A DNA stretch of 44,121 bases, from positions 1-44,121 of the forward strand of contig CAJWGN010000012.1 in NCBI GenBank assembly GCA_913031035.1, given 5' to 3'. The position numbers and the translations under genes were made by a program. This document shows positions 25,531 to 35,199 of the stretch, piece after piece. Source of the DNA: an uncultured Gammaproteobacteria bacterium. GTDB lineage: Bacteria; Pseudomonadota; Gammaproteobacteria; Pseudomonadales; Pseudohongiellaceae. Numbering within the stretch: the stretch's first letter is position 1; each line of letters opens with the position of its first letter. The notes beneath the pieces were generated by a model. That model was not told the origin of the DNA. It ran no database searches and saw only the letters and a list, made by a program, of their open reading frames with translations.

Positions 25531-26550
25531 CTACTGCCCGGGGTCAGTGGGGGCATAATCAATGCCGTCAGCATCAGCTCTTCTCGCGCCGGCCAAGATA
25601 CCGGGCAACGCATAGTTCCCCTCATGACAAGCGTACTCAAACATCTGCTGCGCCGAATTATTCATTGGTAATTCTCCACTCCAAGGCTGGTTATAATTCT
25701 CTGGGTCCTCAACGGTAAATTGATACAGCACTGAATCCTCAGCAGTGCGGGTAAACCGCTCGGTGACCTTCATTTTAACCGAGCCGTAAAACCGATGCTC
25801 AAGGGAAGATCTGAGACTCTGCTGTGGATGAAAATCAGTTGTTTCCACCACAAGCGTATCCCCTTCATAGTAGCCAATTGAATCCCCTAACCACGGATAC
25901 TGCGGCGGATCTATATGCGGAGAATCAATTCTGACTATTCGCGCGTCATGATTCATTTCCGCGACCAATACGACATGTCCAGGGGTCTGAATAATTTGCG
26001 TGAGATTGTTATAGAGCACAGGTAGCTTAGGCGGACCTCCTGAAGAACCAAAACCGACAACACAGCGCTCACCAAGCGGGCGCACCTCAGGACCATCATA
26101 AGATTGCCGGCGCTGCATTGCTGCCGCATAATTTAGACGGCCCTGCTCGCTGTAGGGAAGCTGCCCATCCACCGGATCGACTAATATAGAGGTTCGAATT
26201 TCGTCTCCGACCACAGCTAACTGACTGCCCGGGTCCATCCAAAAGGTATTGTATCCGCCAACATTTTGACCGGAACTCGGCGCTTCTCTGTCCGGGTCAC
26301 TAGGCAGCAAGCTTGCCTCCGTTCTGGCTTGAACCTGTGCCTCTAAGCGTATCGCCTCTTCTTGAGAGATCACTAGTGAGCCGTTAAATCGGGCCGCTCT
26401 TTCAAGATTCGTTTGGGTCGCTATGGACCAAACACCTTGAAAATCTGGCGCCCCAAACGCCGTCCGCGCTGGGATATAGCCAGTTTCAGCTGCTTGGGAT
26501 AGTGAGCCGCTAACGACGATAATCGAAACAGCAATAATAAGTTTTTTCAC
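25531..26550 (-). CDS. Exported protein of unknown function, paralog A
   Basis: 339 aa. Signal peptide (LIIAVSIIVVSGSLSQAAE). It shares order and motifs over its full length with the 340-aa protein at 37370-38392: PDFQGVWSIATQTNLER, MDPGSQLAVVGDEIRTSILVDP (split), VDGQLPYS, CVVGFGSSGGPP, MNHDARIVRI, WLGDSIGYYEGDTLVVETTDF, and YACHEGNYALPGILAGARR near the C-terminus. Trp/Gly/Asp-rich beta motifs suggest a beta-structured exported domain. I have met this kind of protein in Proteobacteria as uncharacterised; no catalytic signature is evident. It follows the terminator shared with the acyl-CoA ligase. Confidence 0.8.
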   Translation of the reverse strand: MKKLIIAVSIIVVSGSLSQAAETGYIPARTAFGAPDFQGVWSIATQTNLERAARFNGSLVISQEEAIRLEAQVQARTEASLLPSDPDREAPSSGQNVGGYNTFWMDPGSQLAVVGDEIRTSILVDPVDGQLPYSEQGRLNYAAAMQRRQSYDGPEVRPLGERCVVGFGSSGGPPKLPVLYNNLTQIIQTPGHVVLVAEMNHDARIVRIDSPHIDPPQYPWLGDSIGYYEGDTLVVETTDFHPQQSLRSSLEHRFYGSVKMKVTERFTRTAEDSVLYQFTVEDPENYNQPWSGELPMNNSAQQMFEYACHEGNYALPGILAGARRADADGIDYAPTDPGQ

Positions 26551-26819
26551 CTGTTGTCCTCGCTATAGCCACGCACATCGCGTTTCTGATGCAGCACAGT
26601 ATGAACTCTTATTCAGTGCGACTCTATTCCTTTGGATCAAAACCAGCATCACACTAAAGGGATTGCATTGAGTGCAATATAGATCGCCTTATGCAGGCGT
26701 ATTTCAGTAAGATTAATAAAGCAATCAATGCTAAGAGGAGCCCAAGTCGTGTTTCTTTGCTAAACTAGGGCGCTTAGTGACAAACCTGTCTAAATTTAAA
26801 GAGTCGAACCACTGCATCT

Positions 26820-27797
26820 ATGAGTAATTCAAAGGACCTAGCTGGCGGATTTGTATTTGTTGTAGCCATCGCTTTGATAGACAACTTAGTTATCATCGAA
26901 GACAACATAGACACCTCAACAATGATTTGGTTGAATTCCGCCAATTTCGTAATGGGTTCGGATCGTGGCATGACTGACGAAGCGCCTGCTCACCAGCTCG
27001 ATTTATCTGGCTTTTGGATGGATAAATACGAGGTAAGCAATAGCGATTACCAAAAATTTGTTGATACCACGGCCTACGTCACCTATGCCGAAAAAATGGG
27101 AGATTCATTGGTTTTTGAGTCGCCTGAACAAAACCATTCCATGAGGATGGGCCCTCTAGATTGGTGGAAACTCATCAAAACTGCCGATTGGCACAGACCT
27201 CAAGGGTCCAAATCCAGCATCGATGAAAAAGCGACTCACCCAGTAGTTCAAGTCAACTACGATGACGCGCTTGCTTACTGCGATTGGCTTGATAAAAAAC
27301 TACCCACCGAAGCACAGTTTGAATATGCGGCTCGTGGCGGCAAAGAAGGGAATATATACAGCTGGGGAAACCAGCCTTTACATCTCACCGAAGCTGTTTC
27401 GAATACCTGGCAAGGCAATTTTCCAAATAAAGACAGTCAAGTAGATGGTTTTTCGACAACAGCACCAGTCGGCAGTTTTCCAGCCAATGACTTTGGCCTC
27501 TACGACATCACCGGCAACGTTTGGGAATGGGTCGAGGACTGGTATCACCCTCAATACTATTCTTTTGGACCCGCAAAAAACCCCGCAGGCGTCGAGATGA
27601 CCGACAGTATCGATCCAAATGAGCCGTCTATTCCCAAAAGAAGCATTCGGGGTGGCTCCTTCCTCTGCGCCGACAATTATTGCAGCGGCTTTCGAGTCAG
27701 TGCCAGAATGCCAGCAGACCCGACTTCCGCTACCAATCACACCGGATTTCGGTGCGTTAGCAGTCCGTCAGTAATCTCCCGGTTTTTCGGTGGCTAA
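26820..27797 (+). CDS. Formylglycine-generating enzyme (SUMF1/FGE-sulfatase family)
   Basis: 325 aa. An N-terminal hydrophobic segment (residues 8-25) suggests membrane anchoring or export. FGE fold: MVWLNSANFVMGS-like start (MIWLNSANFVMGSD), GFWMDKYEVSNSDYQKF, HPVVQVNYDDALAYCDW, LPTEAQFEYAARGG, GNVWEWVEDWY, then GGSFLCADNYCSGFRVSAR and TGFRCV. Cys283 and Cys288 (C-x4-C) occupy the copper-binding active-site pair of human and bacterial FGE, so oxidation of a sulfatase Cys/Ser to formylglycine is plausible; many family members lack both Cys. No sulfatase gene is in the window. The ribosome-binding site is weak. Confidence 0.85.
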   Translation: MSNSKDLAGGFVFVVAIALIDNLVIIEDNIDTSTMIWLNSANFVMGSDRGMTDEAPAHQLDLSGFWMDKYEVSNSDYQKFVDTTAYVTYAEKMGDSLVFESPEQNHSMRMGPLDWWKLIKTADWHRPQGSKSSIDEKATHPVVQVNYDDALAYCDWLDKKLPTEAQFEYAARGGKEGNIYSWGNQPLHLTEAVSNTWQGNFPNKDSQVDGFSTTAPVGSFPANDFGLYDITGNVWEWVEDWYHPQYYSFGPAKNPAGVEMTDSIDPNEPSIPKRSIRGGSFLCADNYCSGFRVSARMPADPTSATNHTGFRCVSSPSVISRFFGG

Positions 27798-27867
27798 ACA
27801 AGAGCTAAACAAGAGCTAAACATAATCATTAACAAATGCCATGCTTAGCCATTGACACAATACTCGG

Positions 27868-29031
27868 CTAGATCTCTCTAGCGATCAGTAATTTCATAAT
27901 CTCATTACTACCGCCATAAATTTTCTGGATACGACTATCCGCATACATTTTGGTAATTGGGTACTCCATCATGTATCCGTAACCGCCAAAGAACTGCAGA
28001 CACTCATCTACGATTTCGCACTGCTTTTGAGTAGTCCACCATTTGGCCATCGAGGCTGTAGCATCGTCCAACTTACCCTCCGCTAGTTTTACCGCACAAT
28101 CATCAACAAAAACCCGCGCGATTTTCGCTTCGGTATACCTTTCGGCCAGCTTAAACTGCGTATTTTGAAAATCCAAAATCCGTTTTCCAAACGCCTTACG
28201 CTCTTTCACGTATTCCGATGTAATTTTCAGCGCTTTCTCTATCGCCGCACAAGCACCGGCTGCAATGATGACTCGCTCTTGCGGCAACTGCTCCATAAGC
28301 TGAACAAAGCCTTTACCCTCATGAGAGCCAAGTAAGTTCTCCGCTGGCACTTTAACATCAGCAAAAAAGACCTCAGACGTATCCTGCGCCTTCATTCCAA
28401 GCTTTTCCAAATTTCGACCGCGGGAGAACCCACCATCTCCCTCGACTCCGGCTGTCTCTACCATAATAAGAGAAATACCTTTACCGCCTTCGGATGGATC
28501 TGTTTTAGCAACAACACAAATCAAATCTGCCATCTGACCGTTGCTCAAAAATGTTTTTTGACCGTTTACCACGTAACAATCACCATCGCGTATTGCGGTG
28601 GTAGAAACTGCCTGAAGATCAGAACCGGTGCCAGGCTCGGTCATTGCTATCGCGGAAATGATTTCGCCTTTAGCCATTTTAGGCAACCAGCGCCCCTTCT
28701 GCTCTTCAGTTCCATAAGAGTTGATGTAGTGAGCTACGATCCCCGAATGAACACTGTTACCGAAGCCGCTAACATTGGCAAAGCTAAGCTCTTCAACAAG
28801 AACCATTTCATGCTTAAAATTACCGCCGCCGCCGCCCCATTGCTCAGGAATTGACGCGCAAAGAAGCCCAGACTCACCTGCTTTTAACCAAGCTTCGCGG
28901 TCAACAAAACCCTGCTTCTCCCATTTATCCATGTGCGGGACAAATTCACGATCAATAAATTTGCGAACCGCATTGCGCATAATATGCAGCTCTTCGTCCA
29001 TCCAAGGTGACTCATAGTTTTCTAGCAACAT
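27868..29031 (-). CDS. Acyl-CoA dehydrogenase, long-chain (LCAD)-like
   Basis: 387 aa. FAD/acyl motifs: AMTEPGTGSDLQAV (residues about 128-141), QKTFLSNGQMAD, ECLQFFGGYGYMMEYPITK and the C-terminal IYGGSNEIMKLLIAREI. The usual short-chain catalytic Glu position (Y-E-G) is Gly here, while LPQERVIIA supplies the alternative Glu used by LCAD and isovaleryl-CoA dehydrogenases. It should introduce the alpha-beta double bond in acyl-CoAs, passing electrons to ETF. Upstream gene: thiolase, 89 bases away on the same strand; together with the SDR it makes a beta-oxidation set. Confidence 0.92.
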   Translation of the reverse strand: MLLENYESPWMDEELHIMRNAVRKFIDREFVPHMDKWEKQGFVDREAWLKAGESGLLCASIPEQWGGGGGNFKHEMVLVEELSFANVSGFGNSVHSGIVAHYINSYGTEEQKGRWLPKMAKGEIISAIAMTEPGTGSDLQAVSTTAIRDGDCYVVNGQKTFLSNGQMADLICVVAKTDPSEGGKGISLIMVETAGVEGDGGFSRGRNLEKLGMKAQDTSEVFFADVKVPAENLLGSHEGKGFVQLMEQLPQERVIIAAGACAAIEKALKITSEYVKERKAFGKRILDFQNTQFKLAERYTEAKIARVFVDDCAVKLAEGKLDDATASMAKWWTTQKQCEIVDECLQFFGGYGYMMEYPITKMYADSRIQKIYGGSNEIMKLLIAREI

Positions 29032-29120
29032 TCTGATTTAATCCCTCGTTGTCTATCTTCTTTGCATTGAAAGGCAAAAATTAAAATAGTTATAACAGCA
29101 CACAAAAATAGCACTGCAAT

Positions 29121-30308
29121 TTAGGCCTGCACGGAATCCATACGCTCAATAATCATAGCGTTGGCAGTACCGCCGCCTTCGCAGATGGCGATTAAGCCAT
29201 ATTTTGCTTGCCTGCGCTCAAGCTCATGAACAAGAGTGGTCATTAACTTGGCCCCTGTCGCTCCCAGAGGGTGACCAAGTGCCTGCGCACCGCCATTTAC
29301 ATTCAGCTTATCTAGATCAGCATTCACCGCCTTTGCCCAGGCAAGTGGTACCGAACCAAAGGCCTCATTCACCTCATAAAGATCAATGTCTTCTATTTTT
29401 AAGCCCGCTTTTTCTAACACTTTTTGGGTGGCAGGTATTGGTCCTTCCAGCATAATAACCGGATCAGAACCGACAACAGCGAGGGAATGTATTTTTGCAC
29501 GTACTGGCAGATTATGCGCCTTAACGGCAGCCTCATTGGCAACCATAATCGCCGCTGCGCCATCACTGATTTGACTAGCTGAGCCGGCAGTAATAACCCC
29601 ACCTTCGCGCAAAGTATTTAATGCTTGAAGCCCTTCGAGCGATGCTCCAGCTCGAATACCTTCATCTTTCACATGGACATCGTCACTGCCATCTTCCAGC
29701 TTGATGTTCAGCGGAACAACTTCTTGTTTAAAGTGCCCGGCATCGGTTGCTGCCGCAGCACGTTGGTGACTTAATACAGCAAAAGAATCTAAGTCATGTC
29801 GCGTTATTTGGTATTTTTCGGCTAACAGCTCAGCACCATCGAATTGACTAAACCGGATTCCTGGATACTGAGTTTCTAAACGCTCGCCTTTCGGTGTGCC
29901 CCTGCCATGCTCAAGTCCATCACGAATATTGGAACCAATTTCCACTGTACTCATCGCCTCAACACCGCCGCAAATTATAACGTCTTGAGTTCCTGACATG
30001 ACAGCTTGCGCACCAAACTGGATTGCTTGCAGTGAAGAGCCGCATTGACGATCAACTGTTGTACCCGGGACCTCTAAATCTAACTTAGATGCCATCGAAA
30101 CGTTACGACCCAAATTTCCAGCTTGCGCGCCAATCTGACTAACCACTCCAAAAATAACGTCATCAACGGCCCCGGTGGGGATGCCAGTCCTATCTACTAG
30201 CTCATCTATTACCGCCGCTCCCAAATCAATAGGGTGAATGGTGCTAAGTCTTCCCTTGCGCTTTCCAGTTGCCGTTCTAACGGCACCTACTATGTATGCA
30301 TCAGCCAT
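29121..30308 (-). CDS. Acetyl-CoA C-acyltransferase (thiolase)
   Basis: 395 aa. Nucleophile motif VDRQCGSSLQA with catalytic Cys near residue 89, NEAFGSVPLAW with the NEAF box (His replaced as usual by the family's Gly/Ala context), GGAQALGHPLGATGAK with the catalytic His, and CEGGGTANAMIIE with the second catalytic Cys. Degradative thiolase I type; it cleaves 3-ketoacyl-CoA to acetyl-CoA (or propionyl-CoA from branched substrates). Lies between the SDR and the acyl-CoA dehydrogenase on the same strand. Confidence 0.93.
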   Translation of the reverse strand: MADAYIVGAVRTATGKRKGRLSTIHPIDLGAAVIDELVDRTGIPTGAVDDVIFGVVSQIGAQAGNLGRNVSMASKLDLEVPGTTVDRQCGSSLQAIQFGAQAVMSGTQDVIICGGVEAMSTVEIGSNIRDGLEHGRGTPKGERLETQYPGIRFSQFDGAELLAEKYQITRHDLDSFAVLSHQRAAAATDAGHFKQEVVPLNIKLEDGSDDVHVKDEGIRAGASLEGLQALNTLREGGVITAGSASQISDGAAAIMVANEAAVKAHNLPVRAKIHSLAVVGSDPVIMLEGPIPATQKVLEKAGLKIEDIDLYEVNEAFGSVPLAWAKAVNADLDKLNVNGGAQALGHPLGATGAKLMTTLVHELERRQAKYGLIAICEGGGTANAMIIERMDSVQA

Positions 30309-30318
30309 TTATAATTCC

Positions 30319-30347
30319 TCATTTTTCTAACTGTTAGATTCTAATTA
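30319..30347. promoter_or_regulatory. Candidate operator upstream of thiolase: overlapping small palindromes
   Basis: Just upstream of the thiolase ATG the sequence contains CTAACTGTTAG directly overlapping TTAGATTCTAA, two short perfect palindromes with a central single base. It is AT-rich and could be a TetR- or MarR-type site; no regulator gene is adjacent. Confidence 0.25.
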
Positions 30348-30380
30348 GTAGCGTTACGTGCTGCCAAAACTGTGTCTTGA

Positions 30381-31151
30381 TTATAGCGCCGGCATTCTTA
30401 TAGCCGCGTCAAGTCTGATTGTTTCTCCGTTTAAATAACCGCAGTTAACGATATGAGCTACTTCTTCTGCAAATTCAATTGGGTTACCTAAACGCTTTGG
30501 AAACTGGGTAATAGCTATCAATGGATCACGCACTTCATCCGGCGCTTTCGCCAATAAGGGAGTTTCAAAAATCCCTGGCGCCACCGTCATAACACGAACT
30601 CCGCGCTTCGCTAAATCCCGGGCGATAGGCAGTGTCATTGCCACAATCCCACCTTTTGACGCGGCATAGGCAGCCTGCCCTGTCTGTCCATCGAATGCGG
30701 CGATAGAAGCGACATTGATGATCACTCCGCGTTCGTTGTCCTGGGTTTGCACATCGTTCTGCTGCATAACTTCTGCACACAAACGCAGCACATTGAATGT
30801 ACCGATAAGGTTCACTCTAATAATATGCTCGAACTTCTCCAGTGGCATTGGCCCATTTTTACCCACCGTCCGTGTTGCACCGCCAATACCCGCTGAGTTT
30901 ACATTGATATGAATTGTACCGAACACCTCCTTAGCCTTAGCGATGGCAGCGGCAACCCCTACCTCATCTGCCACATCACCGGCATACCACGCCGCATTAT
31001 CTCCAAGGCGAGTAGCTTGCCGCTCAAGCTGTTCCGCGTTTAAGTCATACAGCAGGACGTTAGCCCCTGCTGCAATAAAATTCTCAGCTGTCGCTAACCC
31101 AAGGCCGGAAGCGCCACCAGTGATAAATGCTGTCTTACCTTTTAAATCCAT
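30381..31151 (-). CDS. 3-hydroxyacyl-CoA dehydrogenase, SDR family (HSD17B10-like)
   Basis: 256 aa. TGGASGLGLATAE (cofactor loop, residues 10-22), NSAGIGG, IINVASIAAFDGQTGQAAYAASKGG (two pieces) with Ser, Tyr and Lys of the SDR triad intact, APGIFETPLLA and the C-terminal GETIRLDAAIRMPAL, nearly invariant in type-2 3-hydroxyacyl-CoA dehydrogenases (HSD10/HADH2). It oxidises 3-hydroxyacyl-CoA, including 2-methyl-branched ones, with NAD. Upstream of the thiolase gene on the same strand. Confidence 0.93.
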   Translation of the reverse strand: MDLKGKTAFITGGASGLGLATAENFIAAGANVLLYDLNAEQLERQATRLGDNAAWYAGDVADEVGVAAAIAKAKEVFGTIHINVNSAGIGGATRTVGKNGPMPLEKFEHIIRVNLIGTFNVLRLCAEVMQQNDVQTQDNERGVIINVASIAAFDGQTGQAAYAASKGGIVAMTLPIARDLAKRGVRVMTVAPGIFETPLLAKAPDEVRDPLIAITQFPKRLGNPIEFAEEVAHIVNCGYLNGETIRLDAAIRMPAL

Positions 31152-31341
31152 AATGGGGGAATCTCGCTAGATAGTTTTTGTGGCAAAAAGACGTCCAAGC
31201 ATAAAGGATCAGTTAGAAAAGTGAAACCAATCAAATTAGCTAAAACGCAGGCACTCTAGAAGAAAAACAAACAAATTAACGTTTATTCTTGGCCCTGTAT
31301 CCCCTATTATCTGACCATTAAGTGAAAATTAAGGGAACTTC

Positions 31342-32469
31342 ATGGGACCACTTGCAGGTATACGTATTGTAGAGATGGCTGGCATTGGGCCCGGCCCATT
31401 TTGTGCCATGATGCTGTCGGACATGGGAGCAGAAGTCATCCGCATTGACCGGCTTAGCCACAAAGGCACAGGACATGCTGCCAACGTTCTCAATCGTGGC
31501 AGGAAATCAATCGCTCTAGATTTGAAAAACCCAGCAGCTGTTGCCGCAACATTGCGTTTAATTGCCAGTGCCGATGGTCTGCTCGAAGGCTTCCGACCCG
31601 GGGTTATGGAAAGGCTCGGCCTCGGGCCAGATATCTGCCTTGAGCGCAATCCAGGCCTAGTTTATGGACGCATGACAGGCTGGGGACAAACTGGCCCGCT
31701 GGCGCATACGGCTGGGCACGATATTAATTATATTTCCATTGGCGGCGCACTTGGCGCTATGGGCTACTCAGATCGACCACCTGCGCCTCCGCTAAACTTA
31801 GTTGGAGATTTTGGTGGTGGGGCCATGTACCTGCTTACCGGGATGCTGGCAGCGTTAGTAGAGAAAGGGAAATCTGGAAAGGGACAAGTCATAGATGCGG
31901 CTATGACTGACGGCACAGCAAGTCTTTTGAGCCCGTTCTACGGCCTCATGGCGATGAATATGTGGACCACCGATCGCTACAGCAACAAGCTGGATGGAGG
32001 CGCGCACTACTATGGCAGCTACGAGTGCAGTGATGGTAAATACATTTCCATCGGCTCCATTGAACCTCAGTTTTATGCGCTTTTGCTTCAAAAATGCGGC
32101 ATTACTGACGAAGCTTTTTTGGCACAGCAAGATCAATCTCAATGGCCAGAACTGCGCAACAAGCTTACCGATCTTTTTAAAACAAAAACTCAAACAGCCT
32201 GGTGTGATCTGATGGAAGGCACTGATGTGTGTTTCGCTCCGGTCCTCGATTTAAAAGAGGCTCCAGCTCACCCTCACAACCGAGCGCGAGAAACCTTTAT
32301 CGACATTGATGGGGTGACTCAGCCAGCACCAGCGCCAAGATTCAGCAGAACTCAGGGGCAGGTCCAGTCTCCGGCTGCAATTGCAGGGGAGCATACAGAA
32401 TCTATTTTACAAGACTGGGGTTTCAGTGAATCCGATATAGTGGCTCTCAAGTCAGTCGAGGCCATCTAA
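31342..32469 (+). CDS. Alpha-methylacyl-CoA racemase, CaiB/BaiF CoA-transferase family
   Basis: 375 aa. The N-terminal [69 protein letters not shown] (catalytic His), NLVGDFGGG (catalytic Asp) and [11 protein letters not shown] are all characteristic of AMACR/MCR rather than true CoA transferases. It epimerises 2-methyl-branched acyl-CoAs so that S-specific dehydrogenases can use them, a step in pristanate or sterol side-chain degradation. RBS AAGGGAACTTC precedes the ATG. Divergent from the SDR gene. Confidence 0.93.
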   Translation: MGPLAGIRIVEMAGIGPGPFCAMMLSDMGAEVIRIDRLSHKGTGHAANVLNRGRKSIALDLKNPAAVAATLRLIASADGLLEGFRPGVMERLGLGPDICLERNPGLVYGRMTGWGQTGPLAHTAGHDINYISIGGALGAMGYSDRPPAPPLNLVGDFGGGAMYLLTGMLAALVEKGKSGKGQVIDAAMTDGTASLLSPFYGLMAMNMWTTDRYSNKLDGGAHYYGSYECSDGKYISIGSIEPQFYALLLQKCGITDEAFLAQQDQSQWPELRNKLTDLFKTKTQTAWCDLMEGTDVCFAPVLDLKEAPAHPHNRARETFIDIDGVTQPAPAPRFSRTQGQVQSPAAIAGEHTESILQDWGFSESDIVALKSVEAI

Positions 32470-32478
32470 ACCGGCATT

Positions 32479-33637
32479 ATGGAAACCCTCACGATCGCAC
32501 TAGGTCTTACTTCCACTATGTGCAGTATTGCTCTGTTCGTGAACTGGGCTGACAATAGACATATTTCGGGGCTTTTCCTAATTACAGTCGTTTTCACCGT
32601 AACTAGCATTGGTATCTTATTGCTATCCACAGAAGGACCGTTGCCGTTACTGGTTTCGATCGTCATCGCAAATAGTTTGATTATACTTGGACGAATCCCT
32701 CTTTTAATTGATTTAGCAAAATTCTGGACACAGGAAGAATCGAGGATAGCCGCGGTTACCTCCGCGCTGACTGCAGTGACAATAGTAGGCCTTCATTATT
32801 TTACGTTTATACAGGAAGACGCCGTCTCGCGAATTCGTCTTTACACGGCAATGATGTTTACTTTCAATTTATTTTACGTCTACATCATTTCTAGCGGGCT
32901 CAAAGAGGCGCGTAAACGCCTCTCGGCAATAGCAGTAAGTGCAAACTTTGGAGCCTTCCTCGCTCTAATGCTTTTCACCTCCAACGCAGTCACAGAAATA
33001 ATAGTCATGTTTTTACGCTCCGCAGCGCCTCTCACATTAAGCGATTCAGGCAACTCCATTGTTCTGCTGAGCGCTATTTTTACGACAGCTGTATTCGCCT
33101 TTGCCACCATTATCACGACGATGGAAGAGCTCTATATGGAACGCCAAGAGAACACAGTCTTCGACCCTGTTACTACGATGTTAAATAACCGGATTTTTAT
33201 TGAAGTCGGTCAAAGGGTTATGGGTAGAGCACTTCGGTATAGCAATTCGATACAGCGAGCCTGTGTCTTTACTCACCATCGAAATTGATAACATGGATAG
33301 TGCCGTTAAAAAATATGACTACAGGGTAGCCAATGAAATGAGACGGCACTTTTCCATGATGGCCACCGAGGGGCGGCGCAATAAAGATGTCTTAGCAGGG
33401 CCAAGCTTCATAGACTTGAGGATGTTACTTCCTAGGGTCGACGAGAAAGTCTGCGAAGCACTAATCAATAAAGTTAACAAGGCCCTTAAAGCTCCGGGCC
33501 TCCTGTTCCGTGGCGAAGCAATCACCATCACCGCAACCAAATCAGCGGTCACTCAACAGGAAGAAGATATCAACCTTAAAGGAAGGATGCGGGAAGGAGA
33601 AATTGAACTCTACCGCCTCAAACTCTCCGCCCCTTAG
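32479..33637 (+). pseudogene. Membrane-anchored degenerate GGDEF protein, frameshifted
   Basis: The first frame (32479-33288) encodes about seven hydrophobic segments (TMCSIALFVNWA, LFLITVVFTVTSIGILLLS, ...), a linker EELYMERQE and the GGDEF-domain start FDPVTTMLNNRIFIEVGQR, ending RALRYS-N. The remainder (EPVSLLTIEIDNMDS ... LLPRVDEKVCEALINKV ... EGEIELYRLK) is in the +1 frame and runs to 33637. The break coincides with two imperfect 13-bp copies (33233-33258). Deleting one restores A-L-R-Y-S-E-P-V-S-L-L. Even restored, the GGDEF site reads SFIDL before RMLLP, so diguanylate cyclase activity is unlikely. It starts 9 bases after the racemase gene. Confidence 0.8.
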
Positions 33638-33697
33638 AATCCTTTTAAACACATTGCCCATCATCAGTCTTTTAACTACTGCTAACTAGGTGTAAGT

Positions 33698-34570
33698 ATG
33701 ACTTTTACAACACTGCTTCATGAAATCAACAACAATATCCTTACCATCACGCTAAATCGACCCGAGCAGCTAAACGCTTTTACAGTCGAAATGGCAAATG
33801 AACTTATTGCCGCTTTTGAGCAAGCTAATGACAATGATGAGATAAGAGCAATCGTTGTCACCGGCTCGGGCAAAGCATTTTGCGCTGGCATGGATTTGTC
33901 TATAAACGGAAATGTTTTTGGTTTGGATGAAAGCTTACAACCCACCCTCCAAGACATGAAAACACGTTTACGCGAAAAAGAAATTGAAGAAGGGGTTAGA
34001 GATACCGGCGGCCAGGTGGCACTTGCCATTTTCAATTGTAAGAAACCAGTTATCGCTGCTATCAATGGCGCAGCTGTCGGTATTGGCGCCACGATGACCT
34101 GTGCCATGGATATCAGATTAGCGTCTGAGAACGCCAAGGTCGGCTTTGTTTTTAATAAAATTGGCATTACCCCAGAAGCATGTTCTTCCTGGTTTCTCCC
34201 TCGCATTGTAAACATGGGGACAGCGTTAGAATGGGTTTACAGCGGGGACCTTATCAAAGCCGGTGAGCTTGAGCGCAAAGGCTTTTTAAACTCAGTAGAA
34301 ACACCAGAGTCACTTTTAGATAAAGCCTATGAAATCGCTGCACGTATAGCTCAACACAGTCCTGTTGCCATCGCGCTGACTCGTCAGATGATGTACCGCA
34401 ATGCGGCTCTGCCCAGCCCCCTTGAAGCGCACGAAATTGATTCACTGGCAATTTACTACGCATCACAAAACAGCGGAAAAGAAGGTGTTCAAGCCTTTCT
34501 AGAAAAGCGTCCCGCAAACTATACTGATAAAGCATCGTCGGATATGCCCCCGTTCTACCCTTGGTGGTGA
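33698..34570 (+). CDS. Enoyl-CoA hydratase/isomerase (crotonase family)
   Basis: 290 aa. TLNRPEQLNAFT, oxyanion-hole Gly in GKAFCAGMDL, INGAAVGIGATMTCAMDIRLAS with the second oxyanion element, and FVFNKIGITPEACSSWFLPRIV (two pieces), where PEACSS holds the catalytic Glu and SSWFLPR is typical. It hydrates 2-enoyl-CoA in beta-oxidation. Preceded by TAGGTGTAAGT. Complements the dehydrogenases and thiolase on the opposite strand. Confidence 0.92.
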   Translation: MTFTTLLHEINNNILTITLNRPEQLNAFTVEMANELIAAFEQANDNDEIRAIVVTGSGKAFCAGMDLSINGNVFGLDESLQPTLQDMKTRLREKEIEEGVRDTGGQVALAIFNCKKPVIAAINGAAVGIGATMTCAMDIRLASENAKVGFVFNKIGITPEACSSWFLPRIVNMGTALEWVYSGDLIKAGELERKGFLNSVETPESLLDKAYEIAARIAQHSPVAIALTRQMMYRNAALPSPLEAHEIDSLAIYYASQNSGKEGVQAFLEKRPANYTDKASSDMPPFYPWW

Positions 34571-34683
34571 GAATAATTTGCCGCTCAGACATTATCTCTT
34601 GTTAACTGCTGGCGCGGCGATTAGTCTGCAACAACAAAACCCAGCCACAATAGTCTAAGATCGACATTTTTAGGGACGCAATC

Positions 34684-35100
34684 ATGTTAGATACCTTCGG
34701 GAAAATTAATGTCACCGCCGGCCGAGTCCTTTTAGGCTTGTATTTCTTTTTGCCAGGCGGGGTAAGCAAAGTCCTTGGTTACGAAGGCACAGCAGACTAC
34801 ATGGCTGCCAATGGCATGATCTTCGTGCCGTTTTTTCTAATTCTTACCATCATCATTCAGCTGGGCTGCGGTGGAGCAATGATTGTCGGATTTAAGACGA
34901 AGGCTGCGGCCTTTTTACTCGCCGGGCTCACCCTTGTTATTAATTTGGTGATCCATGATTTTTGGACCTTGCCAGCGGGGGAATTACAAACTGCTCATGA
35001 AACCCAGAATTTCGTCAAAAATCTCGGCATCGTTGCAGGGCTCCTAGTTGCGGCAGGTTTGGGTGGCGGGGCATGGAGTTTGGACAACCGTAACAGTTGA
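34684..35100 (+). CDS. DoxX family membrane protein
   Basis: 138 aa with four hydrophobic segments: VLLGLYFFLPGGVSKVLG, FVPFFLILTIIIQLGCGGAM, AAAFLLAGLTLVINLVIHDFW and LGIVAGLLVAAGLGGGAW. GLYFFLPGGVSKV and the GFKTKAAAFLLAG region are DoxX/DoxD-like. Family members are linked to respiratory or oxidative-stress functions, but no clear biochemical role is known. Preceded by AGGGACGCAATC. Forms a short plus-strand run with the enoyl-CoA hydratase and ABM genes. Confidence 0.88.
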   Translation: MLDTFGKINVTAGRVLLGLYFFLPGGVSKVLGYEGTADYMAANGMIFVPFFLILTIIIQLGCGGAMIVGFKTKAAAFLLAGLTLVINLVIHDFWTLPAGELQTAHETQNFVKNLGIVAGLLVAAGLGGGAWSLDNRNS

Positions 35101-35199
35101 AATTTGCTCAATCGCCCTCACATTAACTATAGTCAGCTGCGGTTAAGCTAAAACGGGTTATAATCGTAAACAGCCCCAATTAACGAGAAAGTAATCCCT

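Noticed and set aside
33200-33637. Second half of the GGDEF gene as an independent gene starting at TTG
   Set aside because: There is no ribosome-binding site and its first residues are out-of-frame translation of the upstream GGDEF coding sequence; it is better explained as a frameshifted fragment.
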